Counted from the stretch's first letter, positions 20,966-33,766 are shown. The stretch: 64,000 bases of DNA from Helichrysum umbraculigerum (GCA_949592205.1 CATIUR010000004.1:82621337-82685336), one strand, 5' to 3'. Program-made: numbers and translations. The notes: a model not told the origin generated them from the sequence alone.

Positions 20966-21052
20966 GTCTGTAATTAGTCATATTACATACTAATTACAAC
21001 TAGTTACAAATAATTAGGCATAATTAATTATCCTAATTAGGCAGGTGTTACA
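18634..21052 (-). mobile_element. Element B right (5') LTR
   Basis: 2419 bp from TGTAACACCC to GGTGTTACA. It contains the donor-like ACTCAC/CTGAGT site at 19495-19503 (reverse strand reads CAG|GTGAGT), GGCCCGTTGGTGAC (19702-19715), the TGCGACACA array and GTCACCAACGTCC (20832-20844). A TA microsatellite near 20930 is longer than in the left copy. It is followed by the GAAAT duplication. Confidence 0.93.
19843..20120 (-). repeat. TGCGACACA palindromic array, B right LTR
   Basis: Many TGCGACACA/TGTGTCGCA copies in both orientations. The conserved end palindrome at 20096-20120 has perfect 12-bp arms around one base and stands next to AACACCAGCCCAGAAA, as in A, D and E. Confidence 0.85.
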
Positions 21053-21739
21053 GAAATCCCCTGATCATAAGTTGCTAGTTATGGACTTAAGCGCGATTAC
21101 TAGTAGATGGATCCATTTGGGACTGACAATCCCTGCCTGGGGTAGTAGCGCTACCACAGATTACACCGTAGAAACAGGAATATTAGTATTTGTTACATAT
21201 GAGTGTCCGGATAGCACTCACGTGGGTACGTGATGCTGTACTTGACTGTACCATTCACACTACACTGTTAAGCTTCAACTTGTGAGCTCATGGTAATTGT
21301 GTTGACCTACTGATTTACTGAGTTACTTATTTACTTACTATGCTCGAGGGCATTGCTGGTACTTTACTTGTGGTTCATAAATGACTTACTATACTAAACC
21401 TGTGAGATTCACCAACCTTTTGATTGACACTTTTTAGCATTTATCTCAGGTACATTACAGCAGTAGGACTGCACACCCTGAGGGGACTGATAGCTCGAGT
21501 CACATGCATACTACTTTGGAGATTCTGTCGTATTATTTTTGGTTATGATTATTATGTAATAGAATCTCTAGGAAACTACCTCTGAACTCGGAGCCTGTAC
21601 TATGATTTTACAATGTAATACTTTTGTACTATTGTACGACGTTGCATATAGATGTCGTTTGCTTTACCTTGGTGCTTGATTATTGATTAGTAACACCCAA
21701 AGCTTGCTTCCGCTAAACAGTGAATTTGGGGGTGTTACA
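21053..21739 (+). mobile_element. LTR C, last part
   Basis: Resumes after element B with the duplicated GAAAT (21053-21057) and runs to GGGGGTGTTACA at 21739. It contains the usual end-of-LTR features, including GTAACACCCAAAGC shortly before the end. What follows is not a primer site, so this is the 3' border of a solo LTR or of an element whose body lies before the window. Confidence 0.85.
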
Positions 21740-22224
21740 GAGTATTATACAGTGATAACATATATAAGTTAATATTCATCATAATGAATGTTTAAGTTGT
21801 AATTTTGATTAACATGTAATTCAAATGAGTGTTAACGTTCTGAAAAATTTAATTTTTAGAATTTTTTTGTTCAAAACGTAAAATTACTACAAGTTTATTT
21901 GATAATTGATGTATATGATCGATTTATTTGTATTTTGCTTTATATATATCTTAATTTTGTACTCAATTGAATGAATTTGTGATTTTTTTATGGGTTTCTA
22001 TATTTTTCTTCATGAAATCTACTTTAAACCTACTTTTTGATTGAATCTAACAATTGTTCATCAATATTGCTCAACGAGTTGTGTATGAATGTTTTTCAAT
22101 TTATTTTGGGTTTATGGACCAGATCGCCAACGTACTTTACTTTTTGTCCCAACGTCACCAATGAACCGATTTTATTACCAAGGTCGACACCAAACTTTTT
22201 ACTTTAGTCTCAATGTCACCAACT
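21740..22224. other. AT-rich spacer, partly repeat-related
   Basis: No gene seen. The first 380 bp are plain AT-rich sequence. From about 22130 there is an imperfect tandem relative of the inverted-repeat arm that follows (CGTCACCAATGAACCGATTT against TGTCACCAACTAACTAATTT, both then TTATTACCAA and GTCGAC), so the MITE-like element may begin here rather than at 22225. Confidence 0.6.
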
Positions 22225-22509
22225 AACTAATTTTATTACCAATGTCGACAACGAACTTGTTAAATATGTTTTGAGGTCACCAAAATACTTTTTTTTTAAC
22301 GAGCTACGTTTTGAATTTGTTGATATGGTGTTGCCATGTCATTTCATTTATGTGACCAGGCTTCTACGTAAGCTAAGCTTGTACATGTATGGTTAATTCT
22401 TCTTCTCCTATCAAATAACATGTAATTTTTTATTGCTTTACGATAATCACCACTTTTCGAGTGAATCTAAACGCAATTACTTCTCTTTTTTTATTATCAA
22501 AAACGTAAC
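22225..22509. mobile_element. MITE-like inverted-repeat element, left arm and loop
   Basis: 22225-22429 is the inverted complement, with scattered changes, of 35879-36082, and (as far as visible) of 63907-64000. The remaining 80 bp form the loop. The last five bases, GTAAC (22505-22509), are the target duplication of element G. With G taken out the two arms face each other about 80 bp apart, as in a non-autonomous foldback or MITE element of about 0.5 kb. No transposase is present and I cannot assign a superfamily. Confidence 0.7.
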
Positions 22510-25073
22510 TGATGTGCTCACATCGTGTCGTTGCTTTTCAAATGATGATGCGAGCGCAGCAGGGGTTTTAAATTTATATTTTGCGGGGCTTAAATTAACC
22601 GTACTACCTACTCTGATTAGTAAGCGGTAAGTATAACCTAAGATCGTTCTATGAATCCAAACGTGTGGGTGATTAAAGTTGACACTTTCAGTAGAGAAGT
22701 ATTTAGGATGGCACAAAGTAGGTAGGTTTTGGGATTTAAAGACAGATAATTAAAATGCAGAAAAGTAAATTGCAGGAAATTAAAATGCAGGAAAGCAGAT
22801 AAAGATAAAGATGTGGTTGCTGAGATTTCACTAATTAATATTTCAGGATGACAGAACAAATAGGGTTGATACTAAATGTGGCGGTTAAACTACTAGGTGT
22901 AAACTCTAGAACCCTACCAACCCAGTTTCCCATTGGCGTGTCACTTGGAACTAGGTTATCGTGATTCTGATCGGAGCAATACGCAAACTTCCAATACTCA
23001 TCTAGTTGAAAGATGAGCAACCTATTTTGGTGTTATACCGAGGTGCATGAATCAGTAGCGTATCGTCTCATAGGTCCGACCGTTCTTAACCCCTAAGGTA
23101 GTTTACTACTCTATTAGCACGAAGATTAATAGCTTTGTATGTTTGGACCGCTGATTATGTAAGACTTAGTGTTTTATGAACTCTAGGTAACTAGGACTTT
23201 GTTCTATTCCTAAGTCTCATCTTTGTTTAGTTAAGTTCTAATTACTTCAACTTATGACTTAAGTTCTCCTTTTCAAACAATTATACATCTCCAGATTATC
23301 CGCAGTTTGATAAAACGTGTTTCATATGAGGACCATGCCTTTCAATAATAGACAGTGTACTTTACATGGGATTTCCACTGCTTCTTATATCCAACACGCA
23401 GTCAAGAGTAATTGACAGTGAAAGTGACACTCTAACTAATTAAATGTAAAGCAGTGCAGAAATGTAAACCTAATATATACAACAAGTGGTTTCATTATGT
23501 CTTACTTTTTGCATGTCATGGGCACAGATAACTACTTACCATAATTAAGGTTGATCAGGTCCTAATTACTAGGTTGCAGTCACGTGGATAACTGGAAAGG
23601 GTGCTCCATAAATTAAACTCAAATTCATAAAGTCCTAACGGTACAAAGATTATTATCTCCTATTTATTCTGAACGTACGTTACGAACATTATTTAATAAT
23701 GCATTAATTCTCGTAGGATACACCAGTTAGTTGTGTAGTTGTATTATCCTTTCGGAATTCCAACTTTTGAACCAGAGCTGATTCCAATGATATAACTACC
23801 TTCGGTCGTTTACCGGCTTCCGTACTTTTGTACTTTGCATAACGCATTTCCAGCACTATACCGAATAAACAGTTGAATAGGGGCCGTTATATCATTTTAT
23901 GATTATCGTACATTGATTGTGTGATGACATCCTTACTTATAAGTATCTACATCATCAACAATCACAATAATAAACTACTCGCAAATCATGGCAACAAATA
24001 AATCACATACCAGGCAATAATACATATTCAAAATATGAAATGAGACAAGTATAATAAAAGTTTAGATATCACCCGGAATTAAATGCGTAGCAGCGTATTA
24101 TTATAATTGACAAACTCTTTCACATGTACAAAGATTGATCTCCGAATTTCTAGCTTTCGCCCTAGCTTCTACGTTAGTCCGTGGACTAATTACAATATTC
24201 CTAGAATGAGAAAGACTAAAAGACTACGAAAGATTTTCTAGTGAGAAAGAAAGAGTGAAATATGCTAGAATGTGTGCATATGTGGTGTGTGTTTCAAATG
24301 AACCTAAGCCTCCTATTTATAGGTGAGCTTTGGCTCACATTAGCATCAAGAGGTGCATGTTAGAAAAAGGTAGCCAAAAGGGTGCATCGGGTACTGTACA
24401 ACACGAAAAGTAGGCGCACCGGGTACTGTACAACACGAAAAGTAGGCGCACCAGGTACCAAAAGTTACCAAAAATGGAAACCGAGATGGGGACAGGGTGG
24501 CCAGCGGCGGCACTGTGGTGGACGGCGGCAGTGGTGTGGTGGCCGGCGGCAGCTGGCACACCCCCGCCCCGGTTCGCCGTCTTTTTCTTCGTTTCTCGAT
24601 TCGTGCGTGTTTTCTTCGTTATGCGTCCGTTTGCGTCAATTCTTTTTTTGTTGGATTCGTAATTCAAAAACGAAGATTTTGACATAGGATAGGCCCTGAG
24701 ATGAGGTTCCTAGCTCCAGATATTGTGTGCGAATCATTTGGATCTTCCAGCGGGCGTAGAATCTTCATTCTTTATCCATTTTAGTTTATTCTTCTTCTGT
24801 TGGATTCGTATTTTGAAAACGAACATCTTGGATAGAATGGATGTTGGTGAAGGGCATTTTAGTCCTGAAATCTTGTTTTGATGTCTTGAATCTTCAAATG
24901 TGTGTGGAATCTTCGTTTTTCATCCGTTTTGCTTGATTTTTATAGTGCAACCTTGTTTTGACCATCTTGGCATGATGTAACTGATTTGTGCTATATTTGA
25001 ATTAAAATGCCAAGAATTGTTCTAGAATGAGAGAGATACCGGTAGTAAAAACATGACTTTTTAATCTATATCA
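22510..25073 (-). mobile_element. Element G left (3') LTR
   Basis: 2564 bp, from TGATGTGCTCACA to ...ATATCA. It includes a GC-rich minisatellite-like block near 24490-24560. Short frames over that block are read in several phases and are not genes. It is the only unbroken copy of this LTR in the window. Confidence 0.87.
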
Positions 25074-25088
25074 AGTATCCCACACTTA
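25074..25088 (-). other. Element G polypurine tract
   Basis: Reverse complement TAAGTGTGGGATACT beside the 3' LTR, preceded on that strand by GAGGACAAGCAAAG, a context typical of Athila elements. Two further TAAGTGTGGGAT copies lie at 26300-26311 and 26363-26374. Confidence 0.75.
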
Positions 25089-26771
25089 GAACTTTGCTTG
25101 TCCTCAAGCAAACTCATTCATAAAAACTTCTGGAAGGATTCTAATTGCATCATTTGCTAGAAATACTATTTTCAGAAAATATAAAATTATGGTTATGAAA
25201 GAGTTTTTTACTGAAAACTAAGGGTTTATAGAACTCGATACCTTCTTCGGGCAACTTATAAGGTGATCATGACTAGGCAATCCTCACAAGTGGGTCACTC
25301 AACTCACTCAAGTGTTTAGGGTTTCCTACTTACTAGTGCCAATCACTCGGATAGCCAGTCATGCAGCATTCTCGTCATAGGCTTGATCGAGAATCAAATC
25401 TCCATCACTTTTGATGAGGATGATACTAACCTTTCGAGATATCTTGGAAGGAATCGGGTTTTTGGGTTGAAGAAGGTAAGTGGTGAGGGGTGTGATGGTT
25501 TTTTTTTTTCTTGTATTTTATTGAAGCTTTTCTTTGAAATTCCTTAGGCTTTTGAAAGGACTACATAGCCTTTCTTCTTTGGATTCTTCCTTTTTATTGG
25601 CCATTTTCATGATTGTGTCGGCATGATTCTTTCGATTTCTTTTCTTGTACTTCGAGGCCTGGAAGGATTTTAATGATTTGGGTTATGTTGGCTTTTCTTG
25701 CAAAGGTCTTAGGAATTCGGGAGTGTCTCTGAAGGTTTGCAGGTTGATGAGACTTCTGTAGGTTCGGGATAAATGACAGGAGGTCTTTATTGGGTGTGAA
25801 GAGTGGGTGTTGAGTGGGTGAATGTTTGATGGTGGAAAGGTGTTTTGGATTCCTTGGAAGCTATCAAGATAGGTTGTACCTATGCCACGTGTGGCATTCA
25901 TCGATGTGATCTCGAAATGTATTACAAGAGCAAGTTCTAACTCAAATGCATACATCGGCACACACATGAAACGAAAAGTGTAGCATTAAAGATGAACGCT
26001 AATTATGGGCTCAATCCTCACGAATCGAATGTATTGGTTAGTATGTGCCTAGCCATGTGTTGCCTTTTTCATCCGTATCTTATTCTAAAACAGTTTCGTT
26101 TCTTTGTTAAAAACTCGTTTCTCGCTGTAATTCATAGTTTTGAAAGATAGGATTTCTAAAGAGATGTTTTTGAATCCGAAAAATTTGAAATTTTTTCCAT
26201 TTTTAGCCTTTTGATGAAAATATTGTTTGGCTTACGGACAAGAGGTGAAACATTGTCCCTAATGTTCGAATCTATTTGTTGAACACCTCTTGACGAAGTA
26301 TCCCACACTTAAAGATTCTACTTATCTTTGGGTTATTTCATAAGTGTTGTGTGGTATGAAGGATCCCACACTTAGTGTTGGAATATCGGGTGAGATAATC
26401 GAAGCTTTAAACGGATAGAGGGTTTTGGAACGGTGTACCACTTTTGCTATACGTGTTGTTTGCTGATTGCCAGGAGTTTGCTAGTCTGCGGCTTGTAGCT
26501 TATGGCTCCAGAATTCTCCACCGTGGGGGTCTATTGCTTCCTTTGGTCCGGTCTTCGATAAATAGTCGTTTGATCAAACAAACAATCCATTCAACAATCA
26601 AATAATAGCCGCTAATAAGAAAAATAAAGTGAAAGAATAATAGTAAACAGATAATGTGATGTCGAAGCATCAATCGTACATCAATACAGACAATAATAAT
26701 GTAGTAAATAGAGTTTTGGTAGAAAGTAGAGAGAAGTCAGAAAGTGGAGCAATCCATTGCTCTGCTGATGA
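25089..26771 (-). other. Element G non-coding 3' region
   Basis: About 1.7 kb without a credible frame. It holds two extra polypurine-tract-like sequences (26297-26311, 26363-26374). Beside the first is an inverted repeat CAAGAGGTG (26239-26247) / CACCTCTTG (26284-26292). Confidence 0.65.
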
Positions 26772-28586
26772 TCATACTGCTGCAGTAGATGTGGTAGGCC
26801 CAGGAGAAGTCTCGTCTGATGAAGAGTCATCATGCTGATTGTTGGTGCCTTCGTTTGATGCATCATGGACAGCTTCTTCTTCTGGCATACCGATTGTAAA
26901 AGCTCCTTGATCTACTAGCTGATCGATTAGTGGCCCGGATGGTATTTCGAAGCTGTCGAATGGGAACATGGCTGATCCTTGGTGTGTGTTGTCTTGGAAG
27001 AGATGTGTCTGTCTGTGAGATGAGACCGGCACAGGTATAGTAGCTGAAGGGATGGTATGTCTGCCAGTCCTGGGGCTCTGAATTGTGATAGTCCGTGCAG
27101 ATACTCTCGATGTCCTGCTGCCTCTCGATGTGTGTGCTCTAAATGACCCAACAACTGACGGAATCGTCTGTCTAGTGACTGGGACCTGCACTGGAGGTGG
27201 CTGTGGTCTAGGAATGATGATCCGAGGTGGTATAACATGCCCACGGCCTGGCGGTGGTCGAGGTGCTGGAGTAGGGATTACAGGTGGATATACGTGTGGT
27301 GGTGCTCGGCCCATCCCACATGGTAAGTGTGGTAGTGGAGTCATGGGCATCCCAGCTGCCTGCTGTCTCATGGCTGTATTGATCCTAATCTGCATCTGCA
27401 TAGACCAATACCAATAATCTGGACCTGGAGGTGCCCCGTAGTGGTAGATGTATGCGGGTACTCGCGGTCTTGGGGCAGGAGTAGAAGGTCCTGTCCTAGT
27501 ATGTGGTGGCATCACTGGTGGTGGTGATGGGATGTCATCATCATCATCATCATCCTTATCATCATCATCCTCGTCATCATTATCATCGTCATCTGTATCT
27601 GAATCACTAGGTCCTTGCTGGCGTTTCCTTTTCTTTGTTTCCTTTGGCAGAACCAGGTCTGGTATCAACGTGTCAACACTGCCAGGATCTGCTGCCCGTG
27701 CTTTGATGTAAACAGCACCGTCTTTCGTGATCCGGAGTATTTCCATACTCCTAAGAAAATGGTAGTCGAGTGGCTTAGAGCTCCATCCTGATTTAAATTT
27801 CTCGACATCTGTTATCCGAAGTAATCCCATCTTTCGTATCAATCTGGTGATTACGTAGCCCAAGTACGATCTTTTCTTTCCAAAGCCTTTTTCTTCTAAA
27901 AGTCGATGCGCAACTAAATAAGCAACCTGTATGTTTCTCTTGTCGATAATACATGCCATAAGAGCGACATCAAATCCATAAAATCGACCGCTAGTCGTAT
28001 GTTTCCCGTCAAATGAACAAGCTATGAGCTTGTGTAGGATCTGTAGGACTGGGTCTCGGAGTCGGGTTGCCTTAATACCCGAGAAGTATGGTGCAGGTGA
28101 CCATTGACTCCATGCTTCAGCGTGTGTTGTCTAGATGGAAACAGAGGTGGCTCCGGTGATGAACAGAGGTGATTGTATCTCTTCTGGGGTGTACAAATCT
28201 AGGTGGAGCGAGAACTGGGCGAGTGATAAAGTGTACGGGCTGCCCATGTACTGAAATGAGATCGAACATTCTTCAATTCTCTCCTTCTTCTGAAATTTGA
28301 AGGTGTCCATAAATTCAGTAACCATCTCCACATATACTGGCTCATCAATACTGAATGATCTCTTAAATGATTCAAACTGCTGCCCATCAACTGTATAGGT
28401 GAGTATGCTTTCAAGTCTTTGCTTAAATCCTAATGTTTGCATAATATTCCAGTCAATGTGCCTAAGACAACCAAACTTCTTGTCTCTCCAGATACGTGCC
28501 ATCTTGTCGTACGCTGGTGTGGCACTCAGGTATGCTAAGGATCCTGCAAGGGGTCGTGCGGGGTTTAATTTCTTCTTTCGTGCCAT
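26772..28586 (-). pseudogene. Element G second frame: Athila ORF1-like protein with one stop (about 604 codons)
   Basis: The start is set at MARKKK (ATG 28584-28586), just after an acceptor-like TGTTCTCAG. Reading is open except for one TAG (28131-28133, about codon 152); the same frame continues on both sides, so a single nonsense change broke it. The N-terminal half resembles the Athila ORF1 / plant transposon protein type seen in F (Y-x-E-x-V-x-EF-x-x-TF-x-F, then LAQFSLHLDLY). The C-terminal half has a tract of about twenty mostly Asp residues (DNA about 27528-27600), then Pro/Arg-rich sequence and an acidic Ser/Thr-rich tail. It has no catalytic motifs and is probably Gag-like by position (inference). 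Confidence 0.65.
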
Positions 28587-30232
28587 TGTACCTGAGAACA
28601 TTTAAAGTAATGGATCCTTTGAGAAAGAGAAATTTTAAGCACGCTCCGAAGAATTTCGAAGTGAGGGCTTTAATTTCTAGACAATCTAAAGATTACATTA
28701 AACATAAAATGCTCTCATGCAGCAAATAGTCAATTATTTATCAAGGCAATATCGTCACTTAGAAAAGTGTAGTCATGGAATGGCAGTTGTCTTATTGTGA
28801 AGTATTGTTATTTACAAAGTTTGGTGCAAACCAAGTTGGAAACGACAGGAATTCACAATTCATGGTAATATCATTATCGGTAGGGTTTGAATTTAAGAGT
28901 GCAGGCTGAAGTAAGGTTTTTGAATAATGCAGTTTGTCTTAAAAATTCAATACTTCAGGTTGACTTTTCAGGTCAAAGCTTTCTTCAAGTGATATTTTCA
29001 AATGTCCGTATGCCATAATTTTAACCTATTCATGCATGCATGTTCTAAATCATTTGAAGCATTTCCTAATTGATAAGCAAACCAGGTTGTGCATTAAAAG
29101 TTATTATGCCCATGTATTTGGTGTGGTCCAAGACTTTTTATTTAAAAGTGATGATTCTCTAGGTACATTGCCTAGTTTGACTAGTCAAGTAAGTACAAGT
29201 GTGGTCATGCAATTTTCAACCTATCATGTTGTTCATGCAAGCTAGCCAACTTGTTGTTAACTTTCAAAAGTCAAAATTGCTAACCCTAAGTTGTTCACAT
29301 AATGCAATTAACATATACAAAACACCATAATTACTAAGATACTTAGTATACTAACTCTCAATTAAGCAAAGTTCTAAGCTAAATCAATGGGTCAAAGTTA
29401 TTCCTATTGAAAAAGTTAAACATATGGCTAAGTGGTAGGAACATGTAGTAACTAAGTATTTAATCATGAAAAACTATATTTCCTAGCTACTAGCTTAGCT
29501 AACTTCAAGAAACAAGCTCTTTCAAGTTCAAAGTGGGTTTTGTGATCATACCTTGCTTTTAGTGAATGAAATGCAAAAACGAAAGTACAACCGCGAAGTA
29601 CATGCAACAAGGAGCTCGAAAGGACAAGAGATTATGCAATTTGATGGAGTTTTGATGGTGGATTCATGGGGATCATGGTGTGGCCGATTTTTTTGAGGGA
29701 GGAGGGAGGAAGGTGAAGTTTGTTAGATGATTTGAATTATGGGGAGTTAAGGAGATTCATAGTGGTCCTTTAGGGTACATGTACTCACCCTAAGTACTAT
29801 GGTACTCATATGGTCCCTAAGGTGAATTGAATGTCAAGTATTAATTTCTTGGATTAATTTACAATGTCCCACTAATAATGATGAGGAATCTTAAATGTGT
29901 TACTTGTAACTAGTTACTTGTTAGTCTCTTGTTATATTGTAAACAATATAAGAAACGCGTAAATTTTTGCGGAACAATCAAAATCAACTTTAAACATTAA
30001 ACTCACGCTATTTTTGGTGTTTAAAAATCTTTGTCTGACGCGGGTTTATAGAATGTACTACTGTTTCGGCAGAATGCTAAAAAGGTGTACGTTCTTTTAG
30101 AAGTGCGTGCGTTTTCAGACAATAATTAAAAAACGTTTTCTGTTAAAGGGAATTTCAAAAATTTATTATATGTATGTATTAAAATATGCTTATTTAAAGT
30201 CGCGAGCCCCGACCTTTTCGGAGAAAATTGTT
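28587..30232 (-). other. Element G region between its two frames; candidate internal leader and intron
   Basis: 1.65 kb without a gene. On the minus strand there is a CT-rich, leader-like stretch (about 29725-29640), then AAAAGCAAG|GTATGATC (donor GT at about 29552), and an acceptor-like TGTTCTCAG just before the second frame. F has the same order of parts before its second frame. Confidence 0.4.
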
Positions 30233-31536
30233 TTATGATTCGTTCCGATCCCTCCAAAGGGAAAGGGTCGAGATTTGCTCCCTTAATTGAACATTTTTCG
30301 GTACAAAACATTTCGATAGCTCCCAGATGACATTGTAAACTAGAAAATGACGATTCTCTAAACCTCCTAGGATCTCTCGTTCCTCATACCCTAATTTGAC
30401 AAGATCATCAATCAACTTATTATACGCCTTCCTTATCTTCTTGGGATTTGATAGACCGTCGCGTTCTCCTTTGTTTTTGTAGTTCAGATTGTGAGTAAGT
30501 TTATTCACAGCTTCCATAAATGCATTCTCTTCCGATGAATCAGGTTCTCCGGTTGTAAGTTTAACTAGCTTACAGAGTTCACTAATTTCGGCTTTTTGTG
30601 TGGAAGTGAAGGGGTATTTGGTGAAGGTGAAGATTCGAACAAGCTTGACGTGGAGGTCTTTTCTTTTTTCAAAGAAGTTTGTGTCGATTCTTTCCTTTGT
30701 GGAATTAGGAAAAACTTCTTGCAATTTTGAGATTAGGTAAGAAGCGGGGTCAACAAAGAACGGAATTTTGCCAAGAAATGTGATAGGAATCATCTGGTTT
30801 TGTTCTACCCAGAACTCAAGTTTATTGATCATCGTGGCGACATTGTGATTTATTAATATCATAGATATTGGAAGGTAATCCATGTCGGCAAATGATTCGA
30901 AGAGAAGATCTAAATCTTCTACAAACTTCAGTTCCTGGTCCTCGAAATTTGTGGAGGGGCTTTCGCATTCTTGATTTGACAGACGAAGAAGAAGGTTTAC
31001 TTGTTTTTATAATCCAGCAATCGTTTCTCGTTGGTTGAAGGAATATGAGAGATTGACATAGGTCAATTGCATGACGAATTCTTTATAGACGTCCGCTCTT
31101 CGGGAAGGATTGAAAGAAGCACCAAGGTGGCGTTCTTTAAAACAAGGTTGTTCTATTTCGACGGATGAAACCTTATCCACCACTCGGTATATGGTGTATT
31201 TAGGTTCGTATGAAGAGAATGGAAAGATAATGTCATTGTGAGAATCGGATATAGTTTGGGCATATACCGATGTCTCAGGAATGAGGGTAATTTGGTCACA
31301 CGTTTTCGGAGGCTTTACTTCATGATTTTCTTCGGGAAGATAATCGAAGTGGACATAATAGGCATTTGCAAAGTTGGAGAGTGATCTTCTGGAGATGATG
31401 CCAGGTCAGGTAGCTGATCCGTGACATCAAAGTCCAGGAAATGGTTTGGAATGGAATGTAGGATCCTAAATTCTTCTAGAGAAGCATATAATTCATCCTT
31501 TGAAGTACTAATAGAAGTGGGTTTTTCAGATGTCAT
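30233..31536 (-). pseudogene. Element G first frame, unrecognised protein, broken
   Basis: Two open pieces. The N-terminal one (31536-31315, start MTSEKPTSIST) includes a YASLEEFR segment that resembles LSALEEFR of F's first protein. A longer C-terminal piece (30883-30233) lies in another frame, with stops between, so at least one frameshift and one stop break it. The C-terminal piece is charged and probably helical, without signal peptide, membrane span or zinc knuckle. It sits where F has its intact 403-aa frame. Similarity between them is weak by eye, and the function is unknown. Confidence 0.5.
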
Positions 31537-31690
31537 GTTTAAACTAAGATTATCCTAATTAACACTAAATTAACAGCGATTTAAATTAAAACTGCTTAAA
31601 GTAACTTTCGAGAGATTTCTAAGAAGGAATCAATCGGAGGGATCTCCTAAATACTACTACTTAAGGTGGCTTGAATCTACGTTTGTGATT

Positions 31691-31707
31691 CCCCAGCAGC
31701 AGCGCCA
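31691..31707 (-). other. Element G primer binding site (Asp-tRNA-like)
   Basis: Reverse complement TGGCGCTGCTGCTGGGG, six bases from the right LTR. It resembles the TGGCGCCGTTGCCGGGG primer sites of Athila elements, with three mismatches. Confidence 0.7.
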
Positions 31708-31713
31708 AAACCT

Positions 31714-33766
31714 TGATGTGCTCACACCGTGTCGTTGTTTTTCAAATGATGATGCGAGCGCAACAGGGGTTTTAAATTTATATTTTGCGGGGCTTAAATT
31801 AACCGTACTACCTACTCTGATTAGTAAGCGGTAAGTATAAACTAAGATCGTTCTATGAATCCAAACGTGTGGGTGATTAAAGTTAACACTTTCAGTAGAG
31901 AAGTATTTAGGATGGCACAAAGTAGGTAGGTTTTGGGATTTAAAGACAGATAATTAAAATGCAGAAAAGTAAATTGCAGGAAATTAAAATGCAGGAAAGC
32001 AGATAAAGATAAAGATGTGATTGCTGAGATTTCAATAATTAATATTTCAGGATGACAGAACAAATAGGGTTGATACTAAATGTGGCGGTTAAACTACTAG
32101 GTGTAAACTCTAGAACCCTACCAACTCAGTTTCCCATTGGTGTGTCACTTGGAACTAGGTTATCGTGATTCTGATCGGAGCAATACGCAAACTTCCAATA
32201 CTCATCTAGTTGAAAGATGAGCAACCTATTTTGGTGTTATACCGAGGTGCATGAATCAGTAGCGTATCGTCTCATAGGTCCGACCGTTCTTAACCCCTAA
32301 GGTAGTTTACTACTCTATTAGCATGAAGATTAATAGCTTTGTATGTTTGGACCGCTGATTATGTAAGACTTAGTGTTTTATGAACTCTAGGTAACTAGGA
32401 CTTAGTTCAATTCCTAAGTCTCGTCTTTGTTTAGTTAAGTTCTAATTACTTCGACTTATGACTTAAGTTCTCCTTTTCAAACAGTTATACATCTCCAGAT
32501 TATCCGCAGTTTGATAAAACGTGTTTCATATGAGGACCATTCCTTTCAATAATAGACAGTGTACTTTACATGGGATTTCCAATGCTTCTTATATCCAACA
32601 AGCGGTCAAGAGTAATTGACAGTGAAAGTGACACTCTAACTAATTAAATGTAAAGCAGTGCAGAAATGTAAACCTAATATATACAACGAGTGGTTTCATT
32701 GTGTCTTACTTTTTGCATGTCATGGGCACAGATAACTACTTACCATAATTAAGGTTGATCAGGTCCTAATTACTAGGTTGCAGTCACGTGGATAACTGGA
32801 AAGGGTGCTCCATAAATTAAACTCAAATTCATAAAGTCCTAACGGTACAAAGATTATTATCTTTTATTTATTCTGAACGTACGTTACGAACATCATTTAA
32901 TAATGCATTAATTCTCGTAGGATACACCAGTTAGTTGTGTAGTTGTATTATCCTTTCGGAATTCCAACTTTTGAACCAGAGCTGATTCCAATGATATAAC
33001 TACCTTCGGTCGTTTACCGGCTTCCGTACTTTTGTACTTTGCATAACGCATTTCCAGCACTATACCGAATAAACAGTTGAATAGGGGCCGTTATATCATT
33101 TTTTGATTATCGTACATTGATTGTGTGATGACATCCTTACTTATAAGTATCTACATCATCAACAATCACAATAATAAACTACTCGCAAATCATGGCAACA
33201 AATAAATCACATACCAGGCAATAATACATATTCAAAATATGAAATGAGACAAGTATAATAAAAGTTTATATTCAAAATATGAAATGAGACAAGTATAATA
33301 AAAGTTTAGATATCACCTGGAATTAAATGCGTAGCAGCGTATTATTATAATTGACAAACTCTTTCACACGTACAAAGATTGATCTCCGAATCTCTAGCTT
33401 TCGCCCTAGCTTCTACGTTAGTCCGTGGACTAATTACAATATTCCTAGAATGAGAAAGACTAAAAGACTACGAAAGATTTTCTAGTGAGAAAGAAAGAGT
33501 GAAATATGCTAGAATGTGTGCATATGTGGTGTGTGTTTCAAATGAACCTAAGCCTCCTATTTATAGGTGAGCTTTGGCTCACATTAGCATCAAGAGGTGC
33601 ATGTTAGAAAAAGGTAGCCAAAAGGGTGCATCGGGTACCGTACAACACGAAAAGTAGGCGCACCGGGTACTGTACAACACGAAAAGTAGGCGCACCAGGT
33701 ACCAAAAGTTACCAAAAATGGAAACCGAGACGGGGCCAGGGTGGCCGGCGGCGGCCCTGTGGTGGC
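31714..33766 (-). mobile_element. Element G right (5') LTR, inner part
   Basis: Matches the left LTR from its start to the GC-rich block, where element F cuts it. The last five bases, GTGGC (33762-33766), are F's target duplication. A 40-bp unit (TTCAAAATATGAAATGAGAC and 20 more bases) is duplicated in tandem at 33229-33308 but single in the left LTR. Confidence 0.87.

Larger units (their letters stand above)
1402..21052 (-). mobile_element. Element B: defective chromovirus inserted in LTR C, carrying nested element A
   Basis: Minus-strand Ty3/gypsy element bounded by TGTAACACCC (1402) and GGTGTTACA (ending 21052) and flanked by the 5-bp duplication GAAAT (1397-1401 and 21053-21057). Left LTR is 1402-2684 plus 13343-14472, split by element A; right LTR, the 5' one for this strand, is 18634-21052. 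The internal region is only about 4.2 kb and holds an ORF0 remnant, gag, protease, RT and RNase H, but no integrase or chromodomain. With a nonsense codon and a frameshift as well it cannot be autonomous. More than twenty LTR-LTR differences seen by eye make it older than A, which agrees with the nesting order. Confidence 0.93.

Noticed and set aside
24335..24687. Gly/Ala/His-rich frames on both strands (also 35239-35536 and 63226-63565)
   Set aside because: They run through the GC-rich minisatellite in several phases and change length with unit number.
26656..27711. Plus-strand frames opposite G's second frame (Ser and Gly runs)
   Set aside because: Shadows of the Asp tract and Pro-rich coding sequence on the minus strand.
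29036..29245. 69-codon plus-strand frame
   Set aside because: Isolated in the AT-rich, non-coding middle of G, with no homologue, motif or promoter.
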